Below, in pieces: positions 9,597-20,339 of a stretch of 33,134 nucleotides of DNA. Made by a program: the position numbers and the translations under genes. Origin of the DNA: Ciona intestinalis (lineage: Eukaryota; Chordata; Ascidiacea; Phlebobranchia; Cionidae); assembly GCF_000224145.3 (NCBI RefSeq), contig NC_020166.2:3408310-3441443 (forward strand). The letters are read 5' to 3'. The notes beneath the pieces are model-generated. The model did not search any database, was not told the origin of the DNA, and saw only the letters and a list, made by a program, of their open reading frames with translations. Every line of letters begins with the position of its first letter. Positions within the stretch are counted from its first letter, which is position 1.

Positions 9597-9842
9597 TGTG
9601 GCGAAATAAAGCCTAACATTATTAAAATTTTTAATTATGTTACGACAGTTATTGGACTGTATAATGATACAATGGAAAGATTTTTAAGACCTGGGAAACT
9701 AGAAATAGATCCAAATGCACAGGAAGGCACTTATTTAAACACTGGTTGGGTACATATGAATCTTTTCCGACAGCAGTTAAAGGCCATACCAACGACAAAA
9801 ATATTGAATATGAATAGAGAGATACGTTCAATCAAAAATTAA
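9597..9842 (+). CDS. Unassigned terminal exon, about 81 codons
   Basis: An open frame follows a good acceptor (GTGCGTTTGCAG) and ends in TAA at 9842. AATAAA follows near 9938, as for a last exon. The peptide contains IKPNIIKIFNYVTTVIGLY, ERFLRPGKLEIDP and NTGWVHMNLFRQQLK. It is rich in ordinary polar and hydrophobic residues and does not look like repeat translation. I do not recognise the family. Upstream exons are not obvious: the preceding methyltransferase ends only 300 bp away. It may be a displaced 3' exon or the end of a short gene. A C-only run at 9482-9492 lies upstream. Confidence 0.4.
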   Translation, partial: CGEIKPNIIKIFNYVTTVIGLYNDTMERFLRPGKLEIDPNAQEGTYLNTGWVHMNLFRQQLKAIPTTKILNMNREIRSIKN

Positions 9843-9984
9843 AACTCAATAACGTCTATGTTTTACAATTTTTTTTATATATTCTTGATTTTTTTATATA
9901 TTCTCAAAGAAGAAGCATTCGTTATATCGAATCCCAAATAAAATTAAATTTTCTTTAGAATCTAGAAACGATTAAAGTTAAGTG

Positions 9985-10345
9985 ATTATTTTTCTATGCA
10001 TTGCGCCACGGCCAATTTTTTTACTCCAGCGGTCGAATTTGCGGTTTTAACAAGGATACTTAATTGCTGATTCCAACTTGCAAACTACAACATTTCGGCA
10101 GAACATTTAAAATAAGTATTTTGATATTATGCCTTTTTTTCAGCCAATAAAAAAATGTTGTATTCGTTAAACACCAAATTTTAATACTTAACAACAGTAA
10201 CCGCCTTTGTCGCCGATGCCGCGCCCTTAGTTGGACCGTAAAAATACTGTTGAAAAATACTGTAACATTTGTTTCTGTCTATCATTAAATGGTGCCGGTA
10301 AAGGAGATTTAAAAATACCTGTTATCGCCCATCCTTCTGTATACA
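9985..10345 (-). repeat. Diverged family B-like repeat
   Basis: It shares the block around AATACTTAACAACAGTAACCG, AATACTGT and TATCATTAAATGG with 7085-7180 and 21235-21330, and ends near CGCCCATCCTTC. It has no coding content. Confidence 0.55.
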
Positions 10346-10547
10346 ATATATTATGATTTATTACTAATAACCTCAATTCGCTGGATTCACTCCTTTTACA
10401 TAAATTACCTATATTCTAAAGCTTTAGGATCGAAGCAATCGTTATAACGCGTGAAAACCAAATAAATCTTGTCAAACATAACACGAATCGTCCGATCCAA
10501 ATATATTTTTAATCTCTCCGTATAACATCTTTAAAATATGAGTCACA

Positions 10548-11012
10548 TTATGGTTTATTTGCGATAAGAACAAAATATTGAAACGTAGCGACCATAAATA
10601 CGTCAGAGTTTAAACATTCTGCACAATTTAGTTCAGCTCTTATTTCCTTTCCAAAATCCTCCACAAAGTCTGCTTCTTTCTTCTTTACATCCGTCGTGGG
10701 GCGGCTCACTTCATTATCCGATGACTTCTTTAAATGCTCGTAAACATCCATCGATTTTAGGAATCCCATAGCATCTTCTAAGGTCCATAAATGCTTACTT
10801 GTGAACGAATCTATGCGGTGCTTGTCATTAAACGGCATTGCCTCGAAAATATCTCGATATCGCGTTCTGTGTGCGCGATAACCTTTTTCAATTTCACCTC
10901 CGACTTCACAAGCTGCGTCATAAAGCTTATTATCAATCAGTTTTGTCATAAACCCTGACAACTTTGCTTGATCGCCTTCAAATCCAACCGGTTGTAACTC
11001 AGGTGTCCAGTA
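10548..11012 (-). pseudogene. TMT1-like methyltransferase, C-terminal fragment
   Basis: A continuous minus-strand frame of about 155 codons ends at 10548. It aligns with the C-terminal half of the full-length methyltransferase at 14197-15084: PELQPVGF against PKFLPVGL, YRDIFEAMPF against FEEIFDAAPF, a shared TLEDAMGF/SLDDALGY helix, and a final FQYFVLIANKP against FNFFVLLAKKAK. The Rossmann SAM-binding half is absent. The frame starts exactly where sequence homologous to UNC-93 begins (11013). It therefore cannot be catalytic on its own and looks like a fragment cut by a rearrangement. It could instead be a last exon if the assembly join is wrong. Confidence 0.75.
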
Positions 11013-12560
11013 GACCCAACATCGGAATTAGCTTTGACACCTGAACCACATATATCAAGTGTATGTGATACGATTCATGTTGGCCCTCAGAATGTATTTG
11101 GTGCAGATCGAAGAGGATCAAACAACAATGAAAAAGTATGAGACGTTTTTTTTTGCGTAACCATGTTTTTAACAGTTGTCAGCTTTTGTAGGGGACGCTA
11201 CAGTTTATGGGAAGAACTCTGCTCGAAACAATAAAACAAATAACTAACCCAAAGCAGTTGCTGATTGCACCATTTGCCATATACAGCGGTGTGCACGTAG
11301 CTTACGTATTCGCAGAGTTGCCCAGAGCCTTTACATCCTGTATGTTGGGTGTTTCGCAGGTTTGTTTATATGAGAAACGTTGTAATATAGTTTATAAACA
11401 ACATTTTCGCAATATTTTTTCCTTTTTGGCAGAAGACAAAAAAATATAAAGAATTGTAAAACGTTTTCCCAAGATCTATATGACCACTTACGTGCTCAAT
11501 AACACGAAAGAATGTTGAACAAAATCAAACCAAAACATTTTTTGTCCTGTGCCAATGTTATAGTTGTTAACATGTTACCGACAGTATACAGTTGTATGAC
11601 GATCTTTTGTTCTTAGTAACAAAATTTCGCCTCAAAATGGCGAAAATTGTTTCGTTACCGAAAATTTATTCCGTGATATTTGTTCTCGACACAAGCTGTA
11701 CAAAAATCTTTTTTTTAAATCGTTATTTAGGTATAGCTCGTAACAATTTTAAATTTAGTACAAAATTAAAACAAATTGTTTAGAAATTTGATTAACCATA
11801 GATGAAAATAGAGACCAAAAATCGTTGGTTAAAGGCGTCCTGTCTTACCCCAAGTCTCGTCTTTCCCGACCTAATACAATTATAGTAGGGTGGGGGAAGA
11901 TGGGACACATTTAGCACATAATATCAAAATATCCTGATCCTATTTTAAACAATTAACAACGGTCTATGGGAGTCGTGAGGATGTAGTTTCGTAATTATTT
12001 GAATTTTCTTTGTTTACTACTAAATGGGTCGAGAAAATCGAGTTAAAAGGTGTCCTATCTTTCCCCACACTACTGTATTTACAGGTTGGCCTCTGTCTCG
12101 CTGTTGCCTACACGTGCAATTCGTTAGTGTCTTATTTCTTCGTCATAATAGCAAAGAAATACGGTCGCATTAAACCGTTCTTGGCAGTTGCTTTACTCAA
12201 TGTTGGTATTTATATATTTCTCTTGACTTGGGTGCCTACACCGACAACCACTTGGCTTGTTTACGTTATTTTCGTATTATCGGGCTGCATAGAAGGTGTC
12301 TGGATACCACAAATAAATAGTAAGATTATATTATTTATTTATATGTATGCTGCTATGCATGTACTTATACTTGGTTTAAAGGTTTACATGGAACTATATT
12401 TCCTGAAAGCCCAAACAAGGCGTATGTGGTGTGGAACTTTTATCTCACAACTGGCATCGCAATTCAGTTTGGTTGGAGCACGAGTCTCTGTGTATACGTC
12501 AAGATATACATTCAAATTTCGTTGTTGTGCTTGTCTATGATTTGCTATGGTGAGTTTTGA
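11003..12560 (+). CDS. UNC-93A-like transmembrane protein, C-terminal exons (5' truncated)
   Basis: Exons 11003-11135 (homologous only from 11013), 11192-11359, 12085-12319 and 12382-12560, all with GT-AG borders and consistent phases. They encode a polar linker (DPTSELALTPEPH), then KQLLIAPFAIYSGV, the SCMLGV span, VGLCLAVAYTCNSL, KKYGRIKPFLAVALLNVG and EGVWIPQINS. The last exon ends with WSTSLCVYVKIYIQ and a stop after CYGEF. This is the order of the last five to six membrane spans of UNC-93A. Exons before 11013 are missing: the sequence there belongs to a methyltransferase fragment on the other strand. The first two exons duplicate 2512-2857 in inverted orientation with intact frame. Intron 2 carries a family A MITE ending 8 bp before the exon 3 acceptor. 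The exon 4 end could alternatively be a donor (GTGAGT at 12550). Confidence 0.8.
11013..11497 (+). repeat. Inverted segmental duplication, right arm
   Basis: Partner of 2372-2857 (about 8.2 kb apart, opposite strands). Differences are few, for example ATA instead of ATG giving Ile for Met in the ETxKQ stretch. Confidence 0.9.
11883..12075 (+). mobile_element. Family A MITE abutting a splice acceptor
   Basis: TAGTAGGGTGGGGGAAGATG to TTCCCCACACTACTG, flanked by TA (11881-11882 and 12076-12077). The UNC-93 exon 3 acceptor AG is at 12083-12084, so the pyrimidine-rich right end of the MITE serves as the polypyrimidine tract. Confidence 0.9.
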
Positions 12561-13224
12561 GTGGTTGTATAATATTTTTAAGCATTATCGAAGTTATTGA
12601 CAGTCTTAGCACATTCGTAAAAGTTATCATAGATAGCCTACATGTTTCTAGTTCAAATTTGAATTAACCTTTCTGTATTTTTAAAATGACAGAAATTGCT
12701 GAACTCTCTTACAAAATACCTCACCAATAATGCAAAATCTGCTTCGGTTATAATTTGGGATCAAATTTTAACAAAAAAAATTGTTACCTTTCGCTGATCT
12801 TCGAACACAAGAGAGTATAGCACTAATAAATGGTCACATACTATAAACAACACTGTCCAAACTCCACATTTTAACAAAGAAACAACTTGAATTCAATGAA
12901 AAGTCACGCATATCAAGTTAAAGCTATTTAGCCGCACTACAATAATTTCATAGTCCAAAAATATCAGACCTAATAGGCCTCTTTATTTTAAGGTAAACTA
13001 ATGCAACTGTAATAGATTTTGTTGAAAGAAAAACATCCGAGTATATAGTATCCCTTAAATGGTACATGCAAGGGAATACGCTTGTAAATAATGCTGGTAA
13101 AATGCTATGTTGTGATGGCCTATACCCAACGGAATATTAGGTTTTGCATATTCAGATAAGTGCAGATTCCTCTGTCAATTTTTGAAATGCCAGTGATAAA
13201 TGCCCTGGCAAATTATGTGGCACA
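12561..13224. other. Unassigned AT-rich sequence
   Basis: No exon, RNA gene or shared repeat was recognised. Confidence 0.4.
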
Positions 13225-13995
13225 AAATTTCATTGGCTTTACTATGATTTAGCCAGCATTCAAAATTAGCATCCCACCATTTTGCAATTTTTTAGCTGTT
13301 CAAAAAAACTGTTTCTATTTAATCTATTGTTTTAATACTTAAAAACAGTAATCAGCTTTGACGCACGCTTTACAAAGTCGTGATAATACTGTCGAATGAT
13401 TCTCTAACATTATTTTTGATTAAGGTGGGGAAAGATGGGACACTTTGTCAGCCGAGACTGTTTTTTTTCTTTTTATGGACTTCCATTATTCAACTCTAAG
13501 ATACTGATATAATAAAATGTTTGTATATATATATGAAATATATTTTTGAAATTCAGTCATTTGCACTTGGAGATAATTTTTGAGAAGTAGCTTGCTTTAT
13601 TAATATAGTTATTATTACTTTTCTGTTATTACAAGTTCATATTCCTTTGTAGGATACAATATTTATCAACTATAGTAGGCCGTGGTAACATGTTAAAAAC
13701 TATAGCAGTAGGGCAAGAAAAAGAATGTTTAAACTTGATTTTCATAGCGCACAGGCACAGTATTATTTCGTGTTATTGACGTATATATATACTTAATAAT
13801 AAAAATTAATAATGATTTTAAACTGTTCCGTATTATAACTCCCCTTGTGTTTAAATATATTTTTAGAATTCATGTCAAATAATAAAGAAATGATAGTACC
13901 AATTCGTGGTATCACCTTAAAATCGTCATCTATTTTTATTTTGGAAATATTGGCCAATATGTGCTCAGGTGTCCCATTTCCCCACTCTACTGTAT
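13225..13995. mobile_element. Composite family B region
   Basis: 13241-13420 repeats the family B block (TTTAGCCAGCATTCAAAATT, AACAGTAATCAGCTTTGACG). At 13424 a new terminus begins, GGTGGGGAAAGATGGGACAC followed by TTTGTCAG, which matches 15563. At 13950-13992 lies a right end with GGTGTCCCATTTCCCCACTC. The inner part (13684 on) resembles 16488 on (GTAACATGTTAAAAACTA). It is non-coding. Confidence 0.55.
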
Positions 13996-14196
13996 GTGAT
14001 TTTTCATGAATTTCGTATGCAACAAATTCAAGATACTATTATACTTGCCGAGAAAAACCATAATTTTCGTCAACCGCAAATGTTATATCTTTAACGTTTT
14101 ACAAGATGTGTTATATTTATAACTTTTACGTTAAACGTTAATTGTTTGTTTTATTAGCTTTTTTTGGTTGATAAGCAGAAAGAAGTTCATTTATTG

Positions 14197-15084
14197 TCAC
14201 TTTGCCTTTTTTGCTAACAAGACAAAAAAGTTAAAAGAAGCTTTAAGTTGAACTTCTGAATTATTTTTCTCGGTGCAACCCCAACATTCCTTAGCTAATC
14301 TCACAAACTTTTCCGCCTCATCCAATTCTAGAAGTTTCTCTTTTCTTTCATTTACAGGTAGATGGCGTGTTTCATTTTCTCTTTTCCGCACTATTTGCCT
14401 ATATGGGCCAATTGAATTTATGTATCCAAGAGCGTCATCTAACGACCACGAGAAAATATCAGGTAAACACTCTGTTCGCTTTTCCGAAAAGGGCGCAGCA
14501 TCGAAAATCTCCTCGAATCTAGATTTACGGTAAGCTTGTGCAACGCCAGGTTCTTTTAGCATTGCAGCAACTGGATATTCAGCGTAAATAGCATCGGCAA
14601 GCTTACCTAACTTTTCAGCATTTGCTTTTGAATGTAAACCAACTGGCAAAAATTTGGGAGAATCGTAATCTAAAACAACAAGCGTTCCTCCTGGTTTTAA
14701 GACTCTTTCAGTTTCTTTGAAAAAAGCTTCAACGTTAAACCAGTGTGTTGCAGCTCCTGCTACGACCATATCAACACTCTCTTTAGCAACAGGTAAATCT
14801 TCTGCCACACCTTCCTTAAAAGTAACGTTATCGAAGTAGCAATTTTCTTTTGCAGTCTCAAGCTGTGGCAAGCTTGGATCAACTCCCAATACTGTTTTAA
14901 AGTATGGGCTAAACAGTTTGGTAGCCTGGCCTGCTCCACAACTGACATCAAGCAAGAAATCCAGATTTTTCCCGTCTTTATAGCCGGAGTATTTCATTGC
15001 TGTCTCGATTATCTTACTTGGGTACTTCGGATGGTATTTTAATCCAGCCTTGGATAAAGTCCGTGTTTCGTAATATCGTAACAT
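14197..15084 (-). CDS. Class I SAM-dependent methyltransferase, TMT1-like, intronless
   Basis: A single uninterrupted frame of 295 residues, starting at the ATG at 15084. The N-terminal LKYHPKYPSKII segment matches the YxKYRPxYP motif found before the fold in TMT1/CRG1-type methyltransferases. Motif I is LLDVSCGAGQAT at residues 44-55. The first glycine of the usual GxGxG is serine (S48). The acidic VLGVDPS loop, the AEDLP segment and the ERVLKPGGTLVVLDYDS strand follow. The C-terminal half is the helical region shared with the fragment at 10548. Yeast TMT1 methylates trans-aconitate; the substrate here is unknown. The length suits a complete protein. Lack of introns contrasts with the METTL27-like genes nearby and could mean a retrocopy or a naturally single-exon gene. 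The family is confident, the specific name is not. Confidence 0.9.
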   Translation of the reverse strand: MLRYYETRTLSKAGLKYHPKYPSKIIETAMKYSGYKDGKNLDFLLDVSCGAGQATKLFSPYFKTVLGVDPSLPQLETAKENCYFDNVTFKEGVAEDLPVAKESVDMVVAGAATHWFNVEAFFKETERVLKPGGTLVVLDYDSPKFLPVGLHSKANAEKLGKLADAIYAEYPVAAMLKEPGVAQAYRKSRFEEIFDAAPFSEKRTECLPDIFSWSLDDALGYINSIGPYRQIVRKRENETRHLPVNERKEKLLELDEAEKFVRLAKECWGCTEKNNSEVQLKASFNFFVLLAKKAK

Positions 15085-15334
15085 CTTCGAGGTGAAGTTG
15101 ATTTGTAATACGCACAGAAAGCTTTTATACTTTAAGTTACCAGCTTAGCCTGTTATTGAAGAAAAGGTAGAGTTTTGTGGGGTAAGTTGCCACATGGGAT
15201 AATAGTTACATTCATTCATTCATTCAAATATAATTACTGATATAATACCAAGAGAATGAATGAAAAAATAGTTAAAAATCAGTCTTAGGCCCTTATAAAG
15301 AATTTGGGAGAAGAGGTTTGTGCGAAACGAATGA

Positions 15335-15530
15335 ATGAATGTAACTTACTTTAACTTCACGTGGTCGGAAAATGGAAGTCGTTATAACACGGATATTCAT
15401 ACACCATGCAGCTTACGAGTTACCATCTATGTTACTTTGTAGTTGATTATTTTTTGGAGATTTTTTTTACGTATGGCTGATGGTTTGGACAACCCATTTA
15501 TGACCACTGGGTTAGAGCAAGAAAAAAAAA
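15335..15530 (+). repeat. D-family interspersed repeat
   Basis: It runs GAATGTAACTTACTTTAAC, CACGTGGTCGG, GTCGTTATAACACGG, CAGCTTACGAGTTACCAT, TTACTTTGTAGTTGATTAT and ends with GGTTTGGACAACCCATT. This is the fullest copy in the window. Confidence 0.75.
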
Positions 15531-15559
15531 TTAGTGCGAATTACAGCAGTGTAGCTATA

Positions 15560-16181
15560 TTAGGGTGGGGGAAGATGGGACACTTTGTCAGGCGAGACTT
15601 TTTTTAACTTTCTTTTTGCGGACCCCCATTTAATGATAATCAGGAAAATAAGGTTACAGAATTCTTCGAGAGTATTATCACGACTTTATAAAACGTCCGT
15701 CAAAGCTGATTACTGTTTTTAAATATTTAAAAAAAAACATGTAAAATATACAGTATACTTTGAACAGTATACTTTGAACAGGTACAGTATATTTTATACA
15801 GTATACTTTGAACAGGTAAAAAAATGTGAAATAGTAAGGTGCTATTTTTTAATGCTCGCTAAATCATAGTAAAGCCGAAGATTTTTTTAGTTTGCGTGTG
15901 CGAACGATTAAATTAGTTTTATAGTTTCATAAAACAACCTTGAATATTTCGTACAGTTTGATTTTGTCTCATAAAACTAGTTCCTGTTTTGTAAAAAATC
16001 ACTGCGATATAAGCATGAAGAAAATAGGCAGCGGTCAATATGACTTTAATTTGAGATAAAAACAACAAAAATATCGGTTTAACGTTACATATATGAAGGC
16101 TTACATGTCAAAGAAGCTAGAACAGCCGGTTAAATTCGGTAGGTTAACTACAAGTTGCAGAATACTGCTAATGTAAATATA
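15560..16181 (+). mobile_element. Family B long element
   Basis: The terminus TAGGGTGGGGGAAGATGGGA followed by CACTTTGTCAG shares its first 20 bp with family A and then diverges. The rest is the reverse complement of 6813-7240. It contains a short tandem run of ACAGTATACTTTGA at 15750-15820. A family A MITE starts at 16182 inside or at its distal end, and further terminus-like pieces (TCCCATCTTCCCCCA) occur at 16391 and 16454. Confidence 0.65.
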
Positions 16182-16374
16182 TAGTAGGGTGGGGAAAGAT
16201 GGGACACCTTTAACAAATAATATCCAAATAGCCGGATCATGTTCTGAACAATTAACAACGGTCTATGGAAGTCGTGAAGATACGGTTTTATAATTCACTG
16301 AATGTTCTTTGTTTACTACCAAATGGAAAGAGAAAACTAAACGAAAAGGTGTCTCATCTTCCCCCACCCTACTA
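16182..16374 (+). mobile_element. Family A MITE, complete
   Basis: TAGTAGGGTGGGGAAAGATG to CCCCCACCCTACTA, with TA on both sides. Confidence 0.92.
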
Positions 16375-16933
16375 TATTTCAATTTACAGTCCCATCTTCC
16401 CCCACATTGTATGTTTTGTATCTTTTCATTGCGAAACTTTGAAAGGTTTGCTTTCCCATCTTCCCCCATTGTACTATATTTACTGCAGGTAACATGTTAA
16501 AAACTAGTTGAAGGATTAAGAATAATTAAAGTTGATTTCCATCGCGAATATAATTTTTTCCGATTATTTACGTATATTCCCAATAAATAAAATTAACAAA
16601 GTAATTTCAGTCTCTTACAATCCTGTACTCCGAGCTAAGCAGCGTATACAGCGATTAATTGCTAGAAAAGTAACATTAAAAAACACTAATAAACAACATG
16701 CTACCAGAACATCGAAACACAAATCGCTTTTAAATGTAATATACTGGAGATAGGTGCAGCTCTAAACAAGTTACTCACTCCGTAAAACGACTATTGCAGA
16801 CTTAATTTGTATAAACGGCGTTGGGGTGCAGTTACCGTAACGTCGTCACATGTGGTGGTTTTGAAAAGATAAATCATCAAAGTTGCGTATTCTTTACCTA
16901 TAATGTTTAATAATACAAGACTTTCGTATATAT

Positions 16934-17123
16934 TTGGTTGGGGTAAGATAGGCACATTTTTATTTTCTAGTCCCAAATGGTAGTAAACAAAGAATATGCA
17001 CAGAATTAAAAAACCACATTCTTATGACTCCCATAGACATAGAGCGTTGTTATTTGTTTAAAACATGATCAGGATATTCAAATAAAATGTACTTGAGATG
17101 TCCCATCTTACCCCACAGTATAC
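16934..17123 (-). mobile_element. Family A MITE, diverged
   Basis: It runs from TTGGTTGGGGTAAGATAGGC to GATGTCCCATCTTACCCCAC. The internal core ATGGTAGTAAACAAAGAATA to TTGTTTAAAACATGATCAGG matches. Confidence 0.82.
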
Positions 17124-17743
17124 TGATGTACGTTCTTGCTTCTAGTTTTACCTTTCAAAATCGTTTTTGTGTGCGATTTGTGCAACTTAGAATTTATTTA
17201 ACAAATAGTCGCAAACTACACGCGTATACACGAACCTTAATATTTCCATTTTACATTCTTGTTTACTCGAACAGTATCTCTTCGGTTTAATTTTATGAGA
17301 AAGACTTCACGAAAAATTTGATATTTTTGCGCCAAAGCCCGGCGATAATGAATCCATATTAACTTATCCTTCGTTGCGGTTCGTTAAATGTGACTATGTC
17401 ACTATGTTTGAACATGGTTGAATGCTGCTGAAGTTCACGAACAGTAGTTGAATATCCCAAGCCCTTATTTTACCGCTGTACCTTTTACTGCAGGCAGAAA
17501 GGACTATAAGCGTTTACCTATAGGGTTAAATAAACTGTTGGGTGTTGCGTTTTCGCAAAAACAAAGAACGGTTTGCTACAATTGAAATATAGTTACAGAA
17601 AGTATAATTATATTGATAACAATAGGCTATAGCCTGCAATTGCTATTATGGTTGACTAAAAATGAATCAACGGTTTATTACATTTGCTTCACTTGTATTA
17701 CGTTGACGTTTGTATAAGTAGGAATACATGTAAGATCCGTAAT
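17124..17743. other. Upstream region of methyltransferase 2
   Basis: No exon or repeat was recognised. It should contain the promoter of the gene starting at 17744, but no clear core motif could be assigned. Confidence 0.4.
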
Positions 17744-19239
17744 ATGTCACTGCCAGGAGTAAACGAAGCTTATGTACGGGCGATGTGCGACTACCCTATG
17801 AAGGACGCTAATGGTAAGGTATTAGTTGGGTTTAAAAATGAATATATTTGTTTTATTACGCTTTATACCGACAGAGGTGAGAAAATATTACAACTCATGG
17901 GCAAAAAAATACGATGATGACGTGACAGTCATGACGTACCGCGCACCTGATGCAGCAGTTGGTAAGGCAGCAACCCTTATATTCGAAAAGGAAAAGAAAA
18001 GATTTAAAATACTTGACCTAGGATCAGGTATACGCAATCATGTGTAGTACTGTAGGATTATATTGTATAAATCCCATTTTACTAATCATTATTTGAACAG
18101 TTTACTCCGGTCTTTTGTAGTCGCGAGCCATAAGAAATCTGACGAGAACGAGCATAAAAATATGTTTCATCTTACCGCACCCTACTATTTAGCAAAATTC
18201 CTGGATATGACTTTCTGTTTAGGAACAGGTTTGGGCGGCGTATCCTTGCGTAAGTTTGGATTTCAAGGAGAGATTATAGCGCTGGACGGCGCTGCGGAAA
18301 TGCTAAAGGTGGCCAGAGAGAAACAAATTTACAGGTGTTTGGGCATGTCTATAGTTAGCGCCTGAGTATGAGATTAAGCGCAATTACCAAAATAGGATGC
18401 TGCTAACTATTAAAATATGGATTGTGTAACCATCTCCTTGTGTGCATCGATCGCGCTTTTAATCCCACTTTACCTATATATAGAACTATGGGTAACGTTA
18501 CCACAAAATATGGCATATTCCCCAACAACTCTTTTATAGAGTCTAAAGGATACATTTATATATTTCTGTATGTGGTATTTTTACTACCAAATAAAACGAC
18601 AAAGAAGAATAAAAACGTGGAAAATATTACCCCAACATATTATATTAAACCAATAAGCAATCAATTGGTAAATAAAACAGGAAATACACTATGTCAATTT
18701 CGTCATACGCATGGATTTAATAGAAATATAAGCTAACCGACTATACCCTTATGACAGCAATTGTAACGAGCACATTCTTACCTCAACCCAACCCCTGCCA
18801 TATCCAGACGATACCTTTGACCTTATAATTTCCGTGGGTGTGTTTGGGAATAACATGATACAACCGGATTGTATACAGGTAAACAATACACGTATAGCAG
18901 GCAATATCATTGTACATACGGTGTACTCAAGGTGAGTTTTTTTTCTGCTGGTAACGATGGAAACGTAAACTCTTAATGGTATTCATGACGCAGGAAGTTT
19001 TGCGAGTTTTAAAGCAAGGGTATCATTTCGTCCTTACTATTCGCATGCATAGTAAGTCCACCGAATACCAAGACCGCCTAGAAGGAGAACTAAAACGTCT
19101 GGAAGCAATTGACTTAATGGCCGTAGCTTCAAGGAAAAAGTTTATGTGTTATAACTGGAAAGATGTAACAGCTGATAAAGAATTAAACCATAATGACCAG
19201 TTTGGAGAAGTTCTAGCGTTGTTAAAAAAAACAATTTGA
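17744..19239 (+). CDS. METTL27/WBSCR27-like SAM-dependent methyltransferase 2
   Basis: Five exons: 17744-17813, 17875-18027, 18223-18334, 18758-18878 and 18994-19239, giving 233 residues. Exon 1, 3 and 4 lengths (70, 112 and 121 nt) and all intron phases equal those of the gene at 7300, so the two are paralogues. The start MSLPGVNEAYVRAMCDYP is in an acceptable position and leads to KYYNSWAKKYDDD, a hallmark of the METTL27 N-terminus. Motif I is ILDLGSGTGLGG, followed by ALDGAAEML, LPYPDDTFDLI and EVLRVLKQGYHF. The last replaces the common KPGG turn with KQGY. The substrate is unknown. No family A MITE lies in its introns, unlike paralogue 1. Confidence 0.9.
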
Positions 19240-19275
19240 CTTCCTGTTTTTTTTTCATCCCGCATACGTTTCTAA

Positions 19276-19376
19276 CCCACATATAACATTGTAGTCATAT
19301 ATATCATTATAACCATGTATAACAGTATAACCATATAACATTGTAACTATGTATAACATTGTAGCCATATATCATT
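19276..19376. repeat. Short degenerate tandem repeat, about 18-20 bp unit
   Basis: Repeated CATATAACATTGTAGTC / CATGTATAACAGTATAACC type units lie just 3' of methyltransferase 2. Confidence 0.75.
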
Positions 19377-19600
19377 GTTTTTGAAAATTTTCCCGTTTGA
19401 AATAAGTCCAATTAAAATTTTAGAACTATAGACGACTTCATCATTAAATGCTTTTACTAATTATTTTACTAATTCTGGTTAATTTATCATATAACGCCAT
19501 GTTTTGTTGATTTTTTCAGCCAACAACGGTTACATGCATTTAGGAAACAAGAGATCACCGATCTAATGAATGAGCACGTTTTAAACTAATTAGCATAAGA

Positions 19601-19793
19601 TAGTGGAGTCGGGGAAGATGGGACACCTTTAACACATATTATCCAAATAGCCTGATCGTGTTTTAAACAATTAACAACGGTCTGTGGAAGTCGTGAAGAT
19701 ACGGTTTTATAATTCATTAAATGTTCTTTGTTTACTACCAAATGAAAAGAGAAAACAAAATGAAAAGGTGTCCCATCTACCCCCACCCTGCTA
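19601..19793 (+). mobile_element. Family A MITE
   Basis: TAGTGGAGTCGGGGAAGATG to CCCCCACCCTGCTA, with TA on the right side. It is similar to the 6597 and 16182 copies (AATGTTCTTTGTTTACTACC). Confidence 0.9.
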
Positions 19794-20189
19794 TATTAAT
19801 TATTTCTTTTACTACAACGGTCGACTAGGCTCGATCAAAAACAAATCTGAAGTAACCAACAAAACGGGTTCTAATCGCCATTGGTGACTGTGGAGTAGTA
19901 GGCAGAATGTATTTATACATGTATTATAACTAATGAAACCTATGACGTATGAGGAATAAGTGATTGGTGAAGAATATGTGCAAATACGCTTTGTACAACT
20001 CCTGTACCATGTGTTTATTGTAAACTCACACTAGTTAACGTTGTCGTCGCTTAAAAACGTTTGTTTTCATGAATTTTGACAAACCGTAATCACGCAGTAA
20101 TTAGGTAATGTTAGAAGTTAATATTAATCATATGATGTTAATTTAAAAATAATGTTTCAATTACGATTAATGATAATACGGAGTAGTGC

Positions 20190-20292
20190 ATTTAATGCGT
20201 CCCCACTTAAATGCTAATAGGAGCATTTATAAGAGTAGTGCATTTAATAAGAGTAGTGCATTTAATGCGTCTCCATTTAAATGCTAATAGTT
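20190..20292. repeat. Short local duplication
   Basis: GAGTAGTGCATTTAATGCGT and TTTAAATGCTAATAG occur twice, with an extra partial GAGTAGTGCATTTAAT between them. Confidence 0.8.
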
Positions 20293-20339
20293 TGATTCAG
20301 TCGTGAATCGTTGTGTGGATACGACACGTGCCGTCGTTT

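Noticed and set aside
16532..16753. A basic 73-codon frame (RAKQRIQRLIARK)
   Set aside because: Part of its sequence resembles a repeat at 13684 onward and no family is recognisable.
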